A stretch of 64,000 bases of DNA from contig JASVEC010000041.1 of the NCBI GenBank assembly GCA_030770535.1, positions 248,001-312,000 on the forward strand, given 5' to 3'. Origin of the DNA: Batkoa obscura. Lineage: Eukaryota > Entomophthoromycota > Entomophthoromycetes > Entomophthorales > Batkoaceae. The translations under genes were made by a program, and so were the position numbers. Numbering within the stretch: position 1 is the stretch's first letter; every line of letters begins with the position of its first letter. The notes under the pieces were generated by a model. The model made no database searches. It saw nothing but the letters and a program-made list of their open reading frames with translations, and had not been told where the DNA came from. This document shows, piece by piece, positions 1 to 16,666 of the stretch.

Positions 1-980
1 CAAAAAGTCAAATGTTGAGTCAATGTTAATGGATTAATACGTATAGATGAATTCTTTTTCTCAAAATAAACAATTAAAATATCTTGAAGTCTTGTTTTTA
101 CTGCTAAAAAGCCGTATAACAAAGGTACATATCTTTCTTGTCCAATGTATTTTTCTAAATATTCTTGTTGTGGTAAAATACGTCTTACATCAGGATCATT
201 GACTGAAATATCAGGATCAGCATTAGGAATATTTGTGTAAGGATGATGTCCTAACATATGTTGATAAATCCATACTAAATTAGAACATCCATTAAATAAA
301 TCATGTGTTAAACCTAATACTTTCCATATCGTTGGATTATGAGTAATAGCAAAATGAGAACTATCGTGTAATGGATGTAATCCAACTTGAGCACAAAAGA
401 AACCAAGGGATAGACTAAATAACATTGAAACATAAATATTATTTGCATTACTTAATGAATAATAATAACTGAATAATAAGCCTGTATAAATCCAGCCATA
501 TCTTATTAATAAATTGACTGTCTTTTCATCTTTCTTATTTTGTTGAAAATAATCATAAACTTTATCTTTTAATTCCATTTGAAATTTATTAGGTTTTGGA
601 AATGTTGGTAGTTCGTTACTAACCAATGTACCAATTTCATATTTTTGTAATACTTTCACTAATTGTTCATATTGATGATAAGTTTCGAATACAATAGTAC
701 AGTCTCTACCACCACCGACTAATAAGGTTTCATAACCTCCTGGATGATATTTAATAAATTTGGTTACATCATAAACCTAAATATTAAAGACTATTAGTAT
801 TAGTATTAGTATTAGTATTAGTATTAATATTAATATTAATATTAGTATTAATATTTTCATTTATAATTGAAGTTTGATTTTTATTACTTTTCCTCTAACA
901 GCTTTTCCTCTAACAGCGATGTAGAGTGATTCTTGAGTATTATGTTTGGCTAACTCTTCCCAACTAAATTCCAATGACAT
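1..980 (-). CDS. Delta-5 front-end fatty-acid desaturase, N-terminal part (runs off left edge)
   Basis: Membrane desaturase with a fused N-terminal cytochrome b5 domain, the type that makes arachidonic or eicosapentaenoic acid in the ER. Two exons are visible: 888-980, and 776 down to the window edge. The 777-887 intron carries a TATTAG-type hexamer repeat at about 790-857. Heme ligands fit HPGG (residues 42-45) and His65. Histidine box 1 is HDSSH (168-172) and box 2 is HMLGHH (204-209), followed by PYTNI and ADPD. That stretch and the later DVRRI and RINP segments resemble, from memory, Mortierella delta-5 desaturases, so delta-5 is preferred over delta-6 or sphingolipid delta-8. The third His box lies outside the window. 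Exon 1 ends with a tandem 15-base duplication that repeats AVRGK inside the b5 domain. The ATG at 980 is chosen because it gives the usual short leader before the b5 fold. Confidence 0.88.
790..857. repeat. TATTAG/TATTAA hexamer microsatellite in desaturase intron
   Basis: Runs of TATTAG units pass into TATTAA units. The repeat fills most of the 111-base intron of the desaturase gene, so intron length probably varies between strains. Confidence 0.9.
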
Positions 981-1449
981 TTTGTATATTGAATTTAATA
1001 AAAGAAACCTGAAGTTTCTGAATATTTATATTGATTATCTTTTTATACTTATTGATTCGATCTCTCCTATATCACTTGTCCCTTATTTTTCAACCATTTT
1101 TTAAAAACTTAACAATTATTGATATTTTTCAATATTCGGAGCTTATTTTTGAGGTAATTCAATTGGATTTATTTTCTCCGGCAATTTTGAATTTTTGTTG
1201 AAACAAGTACACTTTTAAGCAAAATTACTATATACAGAATTAAGAATAAGACGCTGAAATTGGTATTGTTTGAAAGTTACTCTGCTTCATTATTAAGATA
1301 TAGTTGTTTAACATATAAGTTTTTTTTTCATAACAGTAACCCCATATTTATACTCCTTTACATAGTTTAAAGCCCTTAAAATGCCTTCCTTTTTTAGTAA
1401 ATTAAAATTGATTTTAATTTTTAAAAATTGGGATCGTATTTTTTATCAT

Positions 1450-1610
1450 TATGAGGGTGTGCTTTTTGTTTAAGAATTTTACTAATCTTTACAATTGAAT
1501 AGTATTTGAAAAAAATGAAGTGGTAGAACTAAAAAAAAAATTATATGAGAGTGTAAAGATTATTAGCAAAATTCCTAAACAAAAAAATACATACCCATAG
1601 TTTAAAAACT
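1450..1610. mobile_element. Two degenerate abutting copies of the ~105-bp palindromic MITE
   Basis: A decayed reverse-orientation copy at about 1450-1548 (ATGAGGGTG start, TTTAAGAATTTTACTAAT segment) abuts a shortened forward copy at about 1543-1610 that ends AAAAAATACATACCCATA. The central AGCGCT is lost in both. Confidence 0.55.
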
Positions 1611-1762
1611 ATTTAAAATTTTATAAAAATAAATTCTTCATTAAAAAGTAAAAGTACCCAACGGGTTTAAACTATTTTATTATAATTTATGTTGCAAGTT
1701 AGCAGAATTTTTAAATTTAATAAAAATTTCTAGATTAGCAAGGCTTTTACTAATATATAGAC

Positions 1763-1871
1763 TATATGAGGGTGTTTTTTTTGGCTTCATTGTTTTTTCC
1801 ATTTTTAAGCGCTATTTGGGCGGAAAAATCGTTAGTAAAATTCTTAAATACAAAAATACATCCCCATATAT
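1763..1871 (+). mobile_element. Palindromic MITE copy, well preserved
   Basis: Begins TATATGAGGGTG and ends ACATCCCCATATA. It has the central TTTAAGCGCTATTT and the TTCC..GGAAAA inner arms. Terminal halves are imperfect inverted repeats and the copy is flanked by TA. Confidence 0.85.
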
Positions 1872-2154
1872 TGATATATTGATATTAGTCAAAGTTATCA
1901 TATGTAAATAAATACATATTCCCCTATAAAACCTTATTAAAAAATATTTACTATTAACTTCTATAGTCAACATTACAGATTTGCTATCAAGTAAATAAAT
2001 TAACAAATAACTACATAGGAGAAAATGATTGGTCATAAAACTACAATTAATCATTTTTATATAATACAAACAATATAATAATAGTTTTCATTTATTATTA
2101 CAACTACTTGCCTTTTGACTATTTATCAACTTAGTTATTAATAATTCAAATAAT

Positions 2155-2235
2155 GGAAATGTATTTTTTATTTAGGAATTTTACTAATAATTTTTCTTCT
2201 CAAATAGCGCTTAAAAAATGGAAAAGTGATGAAAC
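2155..2235 (-). mobile_element. Palindromic MITE copy, right end cut off
   Basis: Reads from the GGRATGTATTTTT end through CTCAAATAGCGCTTAAAAAA and GTGATGAAA, then stops where the tRNA-like SINE sequence starts. This suggests the SINE inserted into the element or recombined with it. Confidence 0.75.
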
Positions 2236-2240
2236 TGTGA

Positions 2241-2335
2241 AATCTAGTGCTCAGTGATTAGAGTCAAAAACAGCTATTGTCTGGTTGACTACACTGTAAG
2301 TCGAAAGGTCTTAGTTTGTATGACTAAGATAGAAT
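2241..2335 (+). repeat. tRNA-derived SINE head (remnant)
   Basis: GCTCAGTGATTAGAGTC at 2249-2265 matches a tRNA D-arm and A box. GGTCTTAG..GACTAAG at about 2308-2328 forms a T-arm-like hairpin (CTTAG/CTAAG) at the B-box position. The overall order is tRNA-like, but the T loop is too long and no acceptor stem closes. A decayed SINE or tRNA pseudogene is more likely than an active tRNA gene. The 3' end of the element is unknown. Confidence 0.4.
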
Positions 2336-3768
2336 TGAATCATAGAGAACAGCATGTAATAGGCTACGAACTATGTAAGACAAATAGAATAGACAATACT
2401 ACTGTAAATCTATGTAAAATACTATTGAGAAAATTTAGTGGCTTTGTTAAATGTATGAGATATTAGGGAATAATTCAGTCAAAAAGTCTCGAGCTACTAT
2501 ATTCTAAAATCTCTTTTATATTCTGACAAGTATGGATATCAAAACGAGGGATAGTATTTTTTGGAATGAAGCTAGGAATTCTCATGGTAAATAAAAATAA
2601 GAGCATGGGATTGATTATCTCTAAACTCGAGAGCATAACAACTTAAATAGTTATTATACTATAACCAATCATGGGGGTGACAGAGCGATATTCCACACAG
2701 AGTAAAATCAGATGATGAAATAAAAAAACTGAATTTGTCAATAATGAAAGGGTTAAGAATTATTGATACATCAATGTGTTTAACAAAAACAAGCAAAATA
2801 GACAAAACAGGAAAAAAAACTGTTGAAACCATTTAATAATCCAAGAACAAGGCAGTATTAAAAATAAAAAAGTCTATTAATTTTTGACATATACTTTAAA
2901 GTTTTATTTTATTTTATTTTACAAGCTAGGCTTAAAAGATACTTAAGTAAGGGTTTTTTTAAAATCTATATTTACTAGACACAATCTTTTATATATTTTC
3001 GAGATCATATTTGAATAGAATAAAATAAATATTAAGTTTGAGACATATTTTGTAAGTCTAAAAAACTTTGACTTTATTTTGTTCATAAAGATGTTTGTTT
3101 ATTGTCAATAGATCTTTGAAACCCTCTGTTTTTCCTTTATTAATTTTCCTTGCTATTTTTTCAGCACTAAAGTTGTAACAATTAGGATTATCAAAATAAC
3201 ACAAGCTATTTTAAATATAAATGTCTTGTGCTTGTAGTTGTTAGAAGATTAGATTCTATTATTTTCTGTTTTTCTGATTCATCGTTTTTTGTAAAGTAAA
3301 AAGCATAGTTGCTATATATGCTAATTAATTTTCTTATTTTTAATACCTCCCAGTTTTCAGCTATCTTGAAAAATTCCAAATTCCAAAAATTCGCTGCTTA
3401 ACTTGATCAATAAAAAACACCTCACTTTATTCAGTTTTCAATAATTTAAGTTAAAAGCATCAAAATCACATGTAAATTATAGAACCAATGTTTTCGATAT
3501 TAACGGAGTTTAAGATTCAATAATGTAAATTTGATTGGTATCAATTTATGATCGCTTAAGCTTGAAAATAGGACATGTATCAATTCTAGCTTTAATTGGT
3601 TAATTAAATTATTTAAAGAATAGATGAGATTTTAATAAATAAACTATAAATAAAGATTATCTTTTATCAACCTATTCATCAATAAATATTAGATTCAAGG
3701 TGAGTTAAGTTAAATATTATAGATTTTATATAAGGATAAAACAACTAATGTTAAATTCCAAACTATAG

Positions 3769-5006
3769 ATGTATAAATTCCCTGAAAAATATATACCTGT
3801 CAAAAAAGATATCATTGATTTTTTAACTAATAATACAGATTACGAAGGTAAGCACCAGCTATTTACATCAGATAAAATAATTTATAATTTAATATATTGG
3901 AAATAATAGATGGTAGTTATGGTCCTTTATTTGTACGTTTAGGTAAATATATTACTTACTGTCTTTGTAATAAAATATTAATAAAACTTATTCAGCTTGG
4001 CATGTAAGTGGTACTTATTTCCAAAGCGATAAAGTACCTGGTGGTTCATGTACTGGTATGATGAGTATGACTACTAATGACCCTGCTAATGCTGGTTTAC
4101 ATATTGCTATTGAAGTAAGTAGTTATTTAATAATATGTAAAGTAAAGTAATAAATATTAATCTATATAAAACTATATAGAAATTAGAACCTATTTATCAA
4201 AAACATAATTGGATAACAAAAGCAGATTTATGGACGTAAATATTCTATTGATTTTACTAATATTTAATTTTCTTAATTTATTTAGTTTAGCTGGTGCTGT
4301 TTCTATTGAACACATGAAAGGTCCAATTATTCCATGGAGACCAGGTTAGTTTTATTGACTTATGATTAGCCCAATCAGTATACTGATCTTCTCTTCTTTA
4401 TTGATTTAGGTCGCCCAGATCTTAAAAGTAAAGATCTATGCCCAATGCATGGACGTTTACCTGATGCTTCTCAAGGTACTGAACATATTAAAGATGTATT
4501 TTGTAAAGCTATGCCATTTTCAATTCAAGAAACAGTAGTTCTTATTGGTTGTCATGTGTTGTAAGTTGAAACTCAAGCTAATTTACTGTGTAATATATTT
4601 ATTTTATTTCTAGAGGTCGTTGTCATACTGATCGTTCAGGTTACGATGGTAAATGGGTAGTCAACCCAATTCGATTTTCTAATCAATAGTAAGCTTCTCT
4701 TTATAATATGTGATGTGTGAATTTTTATTATAGTACAATTAACAAATATGTTTTTTTTATTTAATTAGCTTCATTCAATTATTACGTCAAAAATGGACTA
4801 AAAGAGAATGGAATGGACCTGAACAATTTGAAAATGAAGATAAAGAATTAATGATGTTACCTACTGATATGGCTTTATTAGAACAACCTTGGAGAGAATG
4901 GGTCGAATTATATGCTAGTGATAAAGAAAGATTCTTTAAAGATTTTGCTGTTGCATTTAATAAGTTGATTGAGTTGGGTATGCCAAATCAAAAACACTCA
5001 CTTTAA
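3769..5006 (+). CDS. Class I heme peroxidase, cytochrome c peroxidase type
   Basis: Reduces H2O2, probably with cytochrome c as electron donor. Eight exons join in frame to 269 aa: 3769-3847, 3910-3942, 3996-4114, 4180-4235, 4286-4344, 4410-4560, 4614-4688, 4769-5006. The distal triad Arg36, Trp39, His40 sits in RLAWH. The proximal ligand is His164, in a CHVLGRCH motif where yeast enzymes have AHALGKTH. Trp180 and Asp224 match the radical Trp and its Asp partner, which favours cytochrome c peroxidase over ascorbate peroxidase. The protein starts MYKFPEKY without a mitochondrial presequence and is shorter than yeast CCP1, so it belongs to the presequence-less fungal subgroup and may be cytosolic. 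The ATG is the one nearest the conserved start and is in frame. Confidence 0.9.
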
Positions 5007-5276
5007 AGCTCTTTTTTGGGATAATAAATTTGAAAGTTCTTTTTATGTATAATTTAAATGAATTGCTTTTTTTGAATGGAATTTTTGAATTAGATATTTT
5101 TTTGGCTTAGTTTTTTTTCAAATAATTCAAGTTGATTAACTGAAAATTTAAATGCACTTGATTGGTGGAGCTATTTGTTAACGTAAATCCTAAAAACAGT
5201 CACGGATAAAAATAAAAAAATTTAATTAAACTTTTAGATTAGTTTTCAATTAGATATTATTTTTATTAAAAGAAAG

Positions 5277-7568
<2,292 letters not shown>

Positions 7569-7793
7569 ATATTCATTTCTTCCATCTTATTCTTTATTCT
7601 TCTTTATTTTAATTGGAACTCAGTTTCTCTTTTTAATTTAATAATCATTTTATTTATTTTTATATTTAATAAATTGAAATTTTCATTTTATAAATTAACA
7701 TTAAAAAATTGAACATTTAAAATTTTAGTATGTACTTTATTATTCTCATCAATTTCATTATATCTCCTATCTCTCTTTTTTCTCCCTTCAATT

Positions 7794-10700
7794 CTACAAC
7801 AAACCTAATTGACTTCCAATTTTTTTTAAACAAATAGCTACTCTATCTACAATAGCTGCATCTTTACAATTTAATATATCAATTAAGCAAGGATAAAATA
7901 AAAATAAGTGAGGTGTTTTTGAATTGAAATATTGTAAATTGGTAGCATTATCATTTGTTGATATGAATTTTAAATTATTAAAATTTTCAAATGTATTCAT
8001 TGGTAATTCTAATTCACTTAAATGACGTAATAAAAATAAAATTTCGTCTCTTTGTAATCTAATAATGTTAATAAAAGTTATACAATTAGTTATTGATTAT
8101 AATAAATAAAATAAATACCTAGGTAAAGGTCTTTTTCCGAATGTCGGGATAGAAGTTGAAAATCGATTTAATATAATATAGCATCTTTCTAGTAAAATTG
8201 GAGCAGCTAGTTTTTTCAAATTATTGGGTATTTTCATTTCAAAAATCAATTTAAAATTTAAATTCAAATTGAATTCTTCTTCTTCTTCATCTGAATCTTC
8301 TGTTTTATTAATATTATTTACTTGCTTTTCTTCTTTAGCATGAATTAATAATGTCCCTATTATTAATAGTTAATATTATTATATATTATTGATTGTTATA
8401 TACTTACTCTTTTCTTCATCCATACAAATTGAAATTAAACATCTTAATGCTAAAAAAGATAATTGTTCTTTAATCAAAATAGGAAGAGGTAAAGGTAACT
8501 CTCCTTGACTAGTTGAGTTCAAATCCATAATAGAAATCTCAAAAAACAAATTAATAAATTTCAACAGTAATTTATCTTCCTTAATCTTGTTTTCTTTTTT
8601 TTGAAATAATTTAATATAATTTTTAAATAATAAAATTAATGTTTCCATTTCTAATTTCTCATCCAGTTCTAATTGTTGAATTGATAATTGAGTTTGTATA
8701 AATTGACCCTTTTTAAAAAATTCATTTGCAATATTTAATATTTTAGTCAATAATTGAAATTCATTATCTTCATTAATGGAATTTTTAATTATAAAATTAA
8801 ATATTTCTTCATTCAATTGATTATATAATTTATTACTTAATTTCCATCGAATTAATTGATTATTATTATTAGTACGAATTTCATCCATTAATTGATATTT
8901 TTGTTTTAGTACAGTTTCTATTATATTATAAACATTCTTTAATATATTAATATCTTCATATAGTTTGTCTTGATCTGAAACATCTGGAAAAATATTACCA
9001 ATTATTTCTAATATTAAACAACTTAATTTAACATAATTATTTCCTCTATTATTATTTCCTTTATTATTATTATCATTATTATCTATTAATTGATTTTCAT
9101 CAATTGATAATAAACCAAATTTTGGTAAATGTTGTAATAAAAATAATTTTAATTGTAAATTACCATCTTTTTGTAATCTCTCAATAATTTTAATAAATTG
9201 AATTTGTAGCTGAGAACAATTGTTAATATCATTAATAAGCTCATCATAGGAATCATAGCTAATAATATTGTAAAATATTAAAAATAATTCATTAAAATCA
9301 TTCTTATTAAAATCATTTAATTGTAATTGATTTAATAATAATGAATATATTTCTATATAGCATACAAATACATTTTGTTGAATTCGTTGCACTTTAGGTA
9401 ATAATATGGGTTCTAATAATGCTGTTATTACTTCTCCTTCTTTTTGTAGTGCTATTGGAGTACATAATGGTGTTATTTTAACATTTATTTCATCTTTATT
9501 ACATATTTCGATACCTAATTGTTTCCATATTATCCAACCTGATAACCATATTTCTTTTATAATCTCCTTATTTAGCTGATTGAAGTTTTCGTTTTTCATA
9601 AACAGTTTATTAAATGCTTTAACAGAACATAAAGAAACTTCATAAGAATCCATTAAAATAGCTTCTTTTAAATAAATTAACATTAATTTCCATCCTTCTA
9701 AAAACTGATAACTATTAATCAAGGAACCCAAAAATTCTTTATATAAATTAGTTAATCCATGAATTATTAATACTCTTGTTTCATCCCATTGTTTTTGTGC
9801 TGTATTTCTAGAATGGTGAAACATCATATCTGAAAATTCAGGCATTTTATCTGCTGTTGTTGAACATGCTTTAGAATAATACAAATTAACTTTATCAACA
9901 AATGAATATAGTATTTTCCATATTATTGTATTCCATAAAATTAATGGTATATTTTGTCCATTATTATTAATTGTTCGAAATAGTGTTTGTATAGCTCCAT
10001 TTCTTACTTCTGGTCGTGAATCTAATCCCATTTTAGTTAGTTGGTTTAATGTTAATAAATACAATTGACTTAACATTATGCCTATGTTATTATTATTATT
10101 ATTATTATCAAAATCAATAATTTCAAATTCTAAAAAATCTAATTTTTTATCTTGTAATTGTAATTCCAACTTATTATTATCCAATGATTTTTGAATAAAA
10201 TCTAAAACATTCCATAACATAGAAATACTAGTTAAACTTGTGTTTAAGTCTTCTAATTGTAATCCAAATCTAGAAACAGTAATAATGCAATTAAATAAAC
10301 AATCTAAGGGTAAAGGAGGTAAAAAATCAGTACAAATTAGTTGTAGACAAGGGAAAGCAATTCGAACTAATTTAATGGACGGTATATTTCGACTATTAGA
10401 ACTAATGCTAGAATGATCTGTTTCTTCCATAATAGAATATGTATTGTTAATTGAAATATCTGAATTGAAATTTTCTGGACAAGCAAATAAAAGTATATCA
10501 AATACAATATTCCAACAATAAGTAAATGAATGGCCTGAATTATGCAATAGCTTATCTAAAATTTCTAAAGCACATTTTTGTAAAATAGCATGAATTGGTG
10601 TTGATTCTTTAATTAATTGATATTTTTCAATCCCCATTAGTTGAGCTAAAGGTAATACCATTTGAAATTGTAATCTTTTATTAGTATCTAATCTTAAAGA

Positions 10701-13700
10701 AGCAGCACAATTCATACCAGTTAATATTAAGTCAGAGATTGTTTCACATATTTGTGTACGAATACCGAAATTAGTACTATCTTTATTAGCCATATTAATT
10801 AAATTATTTAAAATTAAATCCCATAATTGATGATCTTCTTGATTAATTAACCGAGGCATTGAAGATAAACATACTGATCTTAATTGTTCTACTGAAAATA
10901 AGGATTCTTCGGACCTTAAATTTGTTTTTATTGATACTGATGATGACGATGATAATAATTGCTTTTCTTCATTTAATTCCTTTTCTTTTTTGATATATTC
11001 TAAATCAATGAATTTATTACCATTCGATTCAGCTGCCAATTTAATTAAACAAGTAATAAAACAATTATAACTTTCTTCATTTAAATATTTAACATTTTCA
11101 AAAAACAATTTGATATCTGATTGTAATAAATTGATTTCCATTTCATTTAATTTATCTTTACCAAAAAATAAATGTTCTTCTTTAGTCGAATATGAACTTA
11201 CTTTATGTCCTCCGCTTTTAAAAGATGTTTGTAATAAATGCTGAATTGTTTGTAATGTTTCCAAAATAGTCAACCAAGATTGCTCCAATACATCACTTAA
11301 TTTACTCGCAATATACAAAATAGATTTCAAAAACATTACATGTCTTTCTGTAATAATAGGAATAGAAGCATTACTCATAGAAGGACTATAAATATTAGAT
11401 AAATAATTATTATTATCACTATTATTAAAAGATGATTTATCTAATAAAATGGTGTTCGAATAAGGATAAGAATGTTGAGATAAACACGATAAAAAAGCAT
11501 CTCTTGCATCATTTAATTGGAATAAAGCTGTAATTAAAGTAAAATTTTTTAAACAATCAACTACTAATAAAGTCAATACTTTATCCATGGGTAATTTAGC
11601 TAAAAAACTTAATCCAGCTAACATACCAGTCCAAGATAATTTGACCATTTCTTTAATTAACATATTGTCATTATTGTTTTCAATTAAAAATAAAGATTTA
11701 TCATATGGCTCCATACTTTCGTTACTGTCAGTTGCTATATTACTATTAATATTGTTATTATTAATATTACTATTATTATTATTATCTGTTCTTCTAAAAT
11801 TGGGTATTATATCCATACATAATCCATTAATTATGGATTCTATCGAATTTAAAGCTATAAACAACATATAACCAGAGGGTATATTAGGAGCATCTGCTTT
11901 ATCTAACAAATCGATACTAATAATAAAAATAATAATTAAAAATAGCTAGCCTAAATATAAGCAAAGTAGATTACCATTGTATTTTCATAGCCGAATTATT
12001 GACTGAAAACACATTCTGATCAATTGAATTTGATTGAGAATTAGCCTGATTTAATTCTAAAGATAATGAATTTGAATTCATTAAATTTCTAAATTGCATT
12101 GGATTTTCATTAATTAGCTTATTTAATATATTAATTATATCTCGAAATAAGTTGGAACTTCCATCGGATGAAGTATCTCTGTCATAGCCTTTATAAATGG
12201 ATTTTAATAATCTAAAATCATTACATATACCCTTAATAACTTCGGCTGCTAATACTCGATGCCATAATACATTATCGCTTTCTAGCGCTTTTAATAACAT
12301 AGAAATAAAGATTTCACATTCCATTACCTAATTGGATGAAAATTCAAAACTTAGTTTATTATAATTATTAGTTGAGAATACATAAATATTACCAAAACAT
12401 GATTAAACAATCGAATTATTAAAAACACTAATCTCATTATACGTGTTGTTTGTGGAAAATCCCCTTTTTCGGAAAAGGAACGAATTATTAACGGACATAA
12501 TTTTTCTCTTAACAAAGCAGTAAATTCTGGATACTATAATAATAATAAATTATTGTATTGATATTTATAATAGTTTCTTGATATTTAAATTAACTTACCA
12601 CTTGAAATACTTTAATTTGATTGGTAAGTACCGATTCAATTAATTCTAACCCAAAAGTACGATTTAAAGAATTTAATTTTAATAATAAAGGTGCTTCTCC
12701 ATTTGTCATATAACATAAATCCTAAATATTCAGTATAAGAATAAACAAATAGAGTATGTTATAATAATATAAAGCTTACTTGGAATAAAAAATAAGCATC
12801 TTTAGCATCAGGTGATAAACAAGATACTAAAGTTTGTATATCTTGAATATAAAAAATATTAATCATAAATAATATATAATAAAATAGATTAGCTTACCAT
12901 GTTCAATGCTTTTATCTAATATATCTTTATCATAATTTAAATGGTCTAAATTCGAGAATTTGATTTTTTTATCAAAGATAATAATTAATAACTGTCTTAA
13001 AGTAGCTGCTGCTGTATTATTAACGACAGATACTTTGGATTCTTGTAAGCGAAAACAAATTAATAAGGCCTATTATTAAAATGTAATAAAACAAGTAATA
13101 TTAATACAAAATATGTTAGTTAGTGATTAATAAATTTACCGAATTCAATAATTCCCCTTGAATGTTATCATAATTCGTTAATAAAGGTAATACTGTTTGT
13201 AATACTCTTAGTTGTACTTCAATGTTATGGTTTAATATCTCAGATAATACTTTTAATATATTGCCAATAGATTTCTATGATTTTAATGTAAAAAAGAATA
13301 AAAATCGATTAGTTTTTCATCATTTGGGATTGAAATCAAGTGATGATATTACCTCTGGTACCGCTTTATGTAATATCAGTTTTTGTAAACAAGCAATAGC
13401 TATTGAAATCAGTTTTGGCATCTTACTATTACATGCCAAATAAATGGGCTTTAAGGTTTCTTCTGTTTTAGCTAAGTCTGCAGAACATTGTTTATTTAAT
13501 TCTTTTTTTCGACGTCTCTATTTATTTGTTTTTACCTTCAGCTATCTCATTCGCTGTTCTATCCTTTGTTATCCTCATTATCATAATCACTTTTTCACAT
13601 GCCTAAAGAAAGGTAATGAAGGCTTTAAATTGAGGCCATTTATTGGAAAAATGAAGCTTACTTCTTTTATTTCAGGAAATTTACGTCTCGCTTCATTGGA

Positions 13701-13745
13701 TAAAGTGGATAATTCCGCTTGTAAATAGACTGGCAAACTACTCAT
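7794..13745 (-). CDS. MON2: MON2 homolog, Arf-GEF-like late Golgi/endosome trafficking protein
   Basis: Large HEAT-repeat scaffold related to the Sec7 Arf-GEFs but lacking a Sec7 domain. In yeast Mon2/Ysl2 acts with Dop1 and Neo1 and binds Arl1 at the trans-Golgi and endosome. Eleven exons join cleanly to 1748 aa, close to human and yeast lengths: 13662-13745, 13353-13517, 13140-13274, 12898-13069, 12780-12841, 12599-12721, 12393-12533, 11975-12327, 8408-11916, 8119-8356, 7794-8058. Family landmarks are the DCB start with ARRKFPEIKE, the NNTAAATLRQ block, the VLAAEVIKGIC / FRDIINIL segment, and LLDKADAPNIPSGY. Asn-rich loops (for example near 10090 and 11760) lie between helices. It is convergent with the kinase, with 225 bases between the stop codons. 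Confidence 0.92.
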
Positions 13746-14284
13746 TTTCTTTTATTTAGATAAGAAAAAGTTAATTGAAGTTTTTAAAAAAAAATAATTG
13801 ATGCTATAGTGTTTGAAGCTTTTATATCTTTGAAATTTTAACTAAATTTTCAAAATTAGGCTTTTTTTTATTGGATCAGAAAATGATTGATGTGACTAGA
13901 AATTGGAAATTTCAATATGCCACGTAAATTCAAAATCAAAAATAGAAATTCCAATTTTATAATTCCAAAATATACTTTACACTACAGATTAAAATAAAAT
14001 AGATCAACGAAATAAAAAAATACTCAAAATTTACTACTTTTTAATAATTTTTAATAATTCAATTTTTTTATAATAACAAACTATCCTTCATTTCTTCCAT
14101 CTATGAAAAAAAAGCAATCATTTTCATTTAATTAATTTATTAATCTTCCATTTCATTTTTGTTGCTCACTGATTTCTCATCACTTTCATTATCAGATTCC
14201 ATTTTTTCTTGATCTTTCCCATTCTCCTCATCATTCTCTTTCTCATCCCCACTATCTTCTCTTTGTCTCTTTCTATTTTCTTTG

Positions 14285-16144
<1,860 letters not shown>

Positions 16145-16666
16145 TCAAGTTGAGTTTTGAGTTTTGAAATATTTTTGAGTTTTTAAAGTCGATGCGATTT
16201 TTTGAAGTAAATTGCAAAATAGTGAGATTTATGCATTAAAAGATAGGAGAAGTTTAATAAAATTGTTATAATCAAGCACTTTTTAATTAATGTATATTAT
16301 TTTTTAATTGGGAGATATTCAATTATCATAGTTTAATATAAGTATTTTGTTATCTCATACATTACAATCACATAAAAATTATGTTTATCAAATTTAGTTA
16401 GTATTAGTATAATCAAAACTTATCTGCTTGTACTGATAAATACTGGATACATTATCTAATGATGATATAAATAACACAATCACTAAAAATATATTAGATT
16501 TTTCTATACTTGAATTTTTTTATACGATTATTGAACATTAAATTTGTTTTTATTTTTTGAAATGTCAATATAAAATTTCAAAGTCTATTTTCTATTTTCA
16601 ACCAATCAATTACTATTTCATAATCCACTTTCATCATCTAATTTTAACTAATTTTATTTTATGTAA

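Larger units (their letters stand above)
981..3768. other. Intergenic region, about 2.8 kb
   Basis: Very AT-rich, with no convincing coding frame. It holds four full or partial copies of the ~105-bp palindromic element (about 1450-2235) and a tRNA-like SINE remnant next to the last copy. The divergent promoters of the desaturase and the cytochrome c peroxidase gene must lie here. From about 2350 to 3768 I see no recognisable structure. Confidence 0.6.

Noticed and set aside
2254-2466. 70-codon plus-strand frame
   Set aside because: It overlaps the tRNA-like SINE head and has no protein features.
11587-11871. Leu/Ile-rich plus-strand frame
   Set aside because: Mirror of Asn-rich codons in the large MON2 exon.
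13222-13728. Two plus-strand frames of about 73 and 94 codons
   Set aside because: They lie antisense to confirmed MON2 exons and introns.
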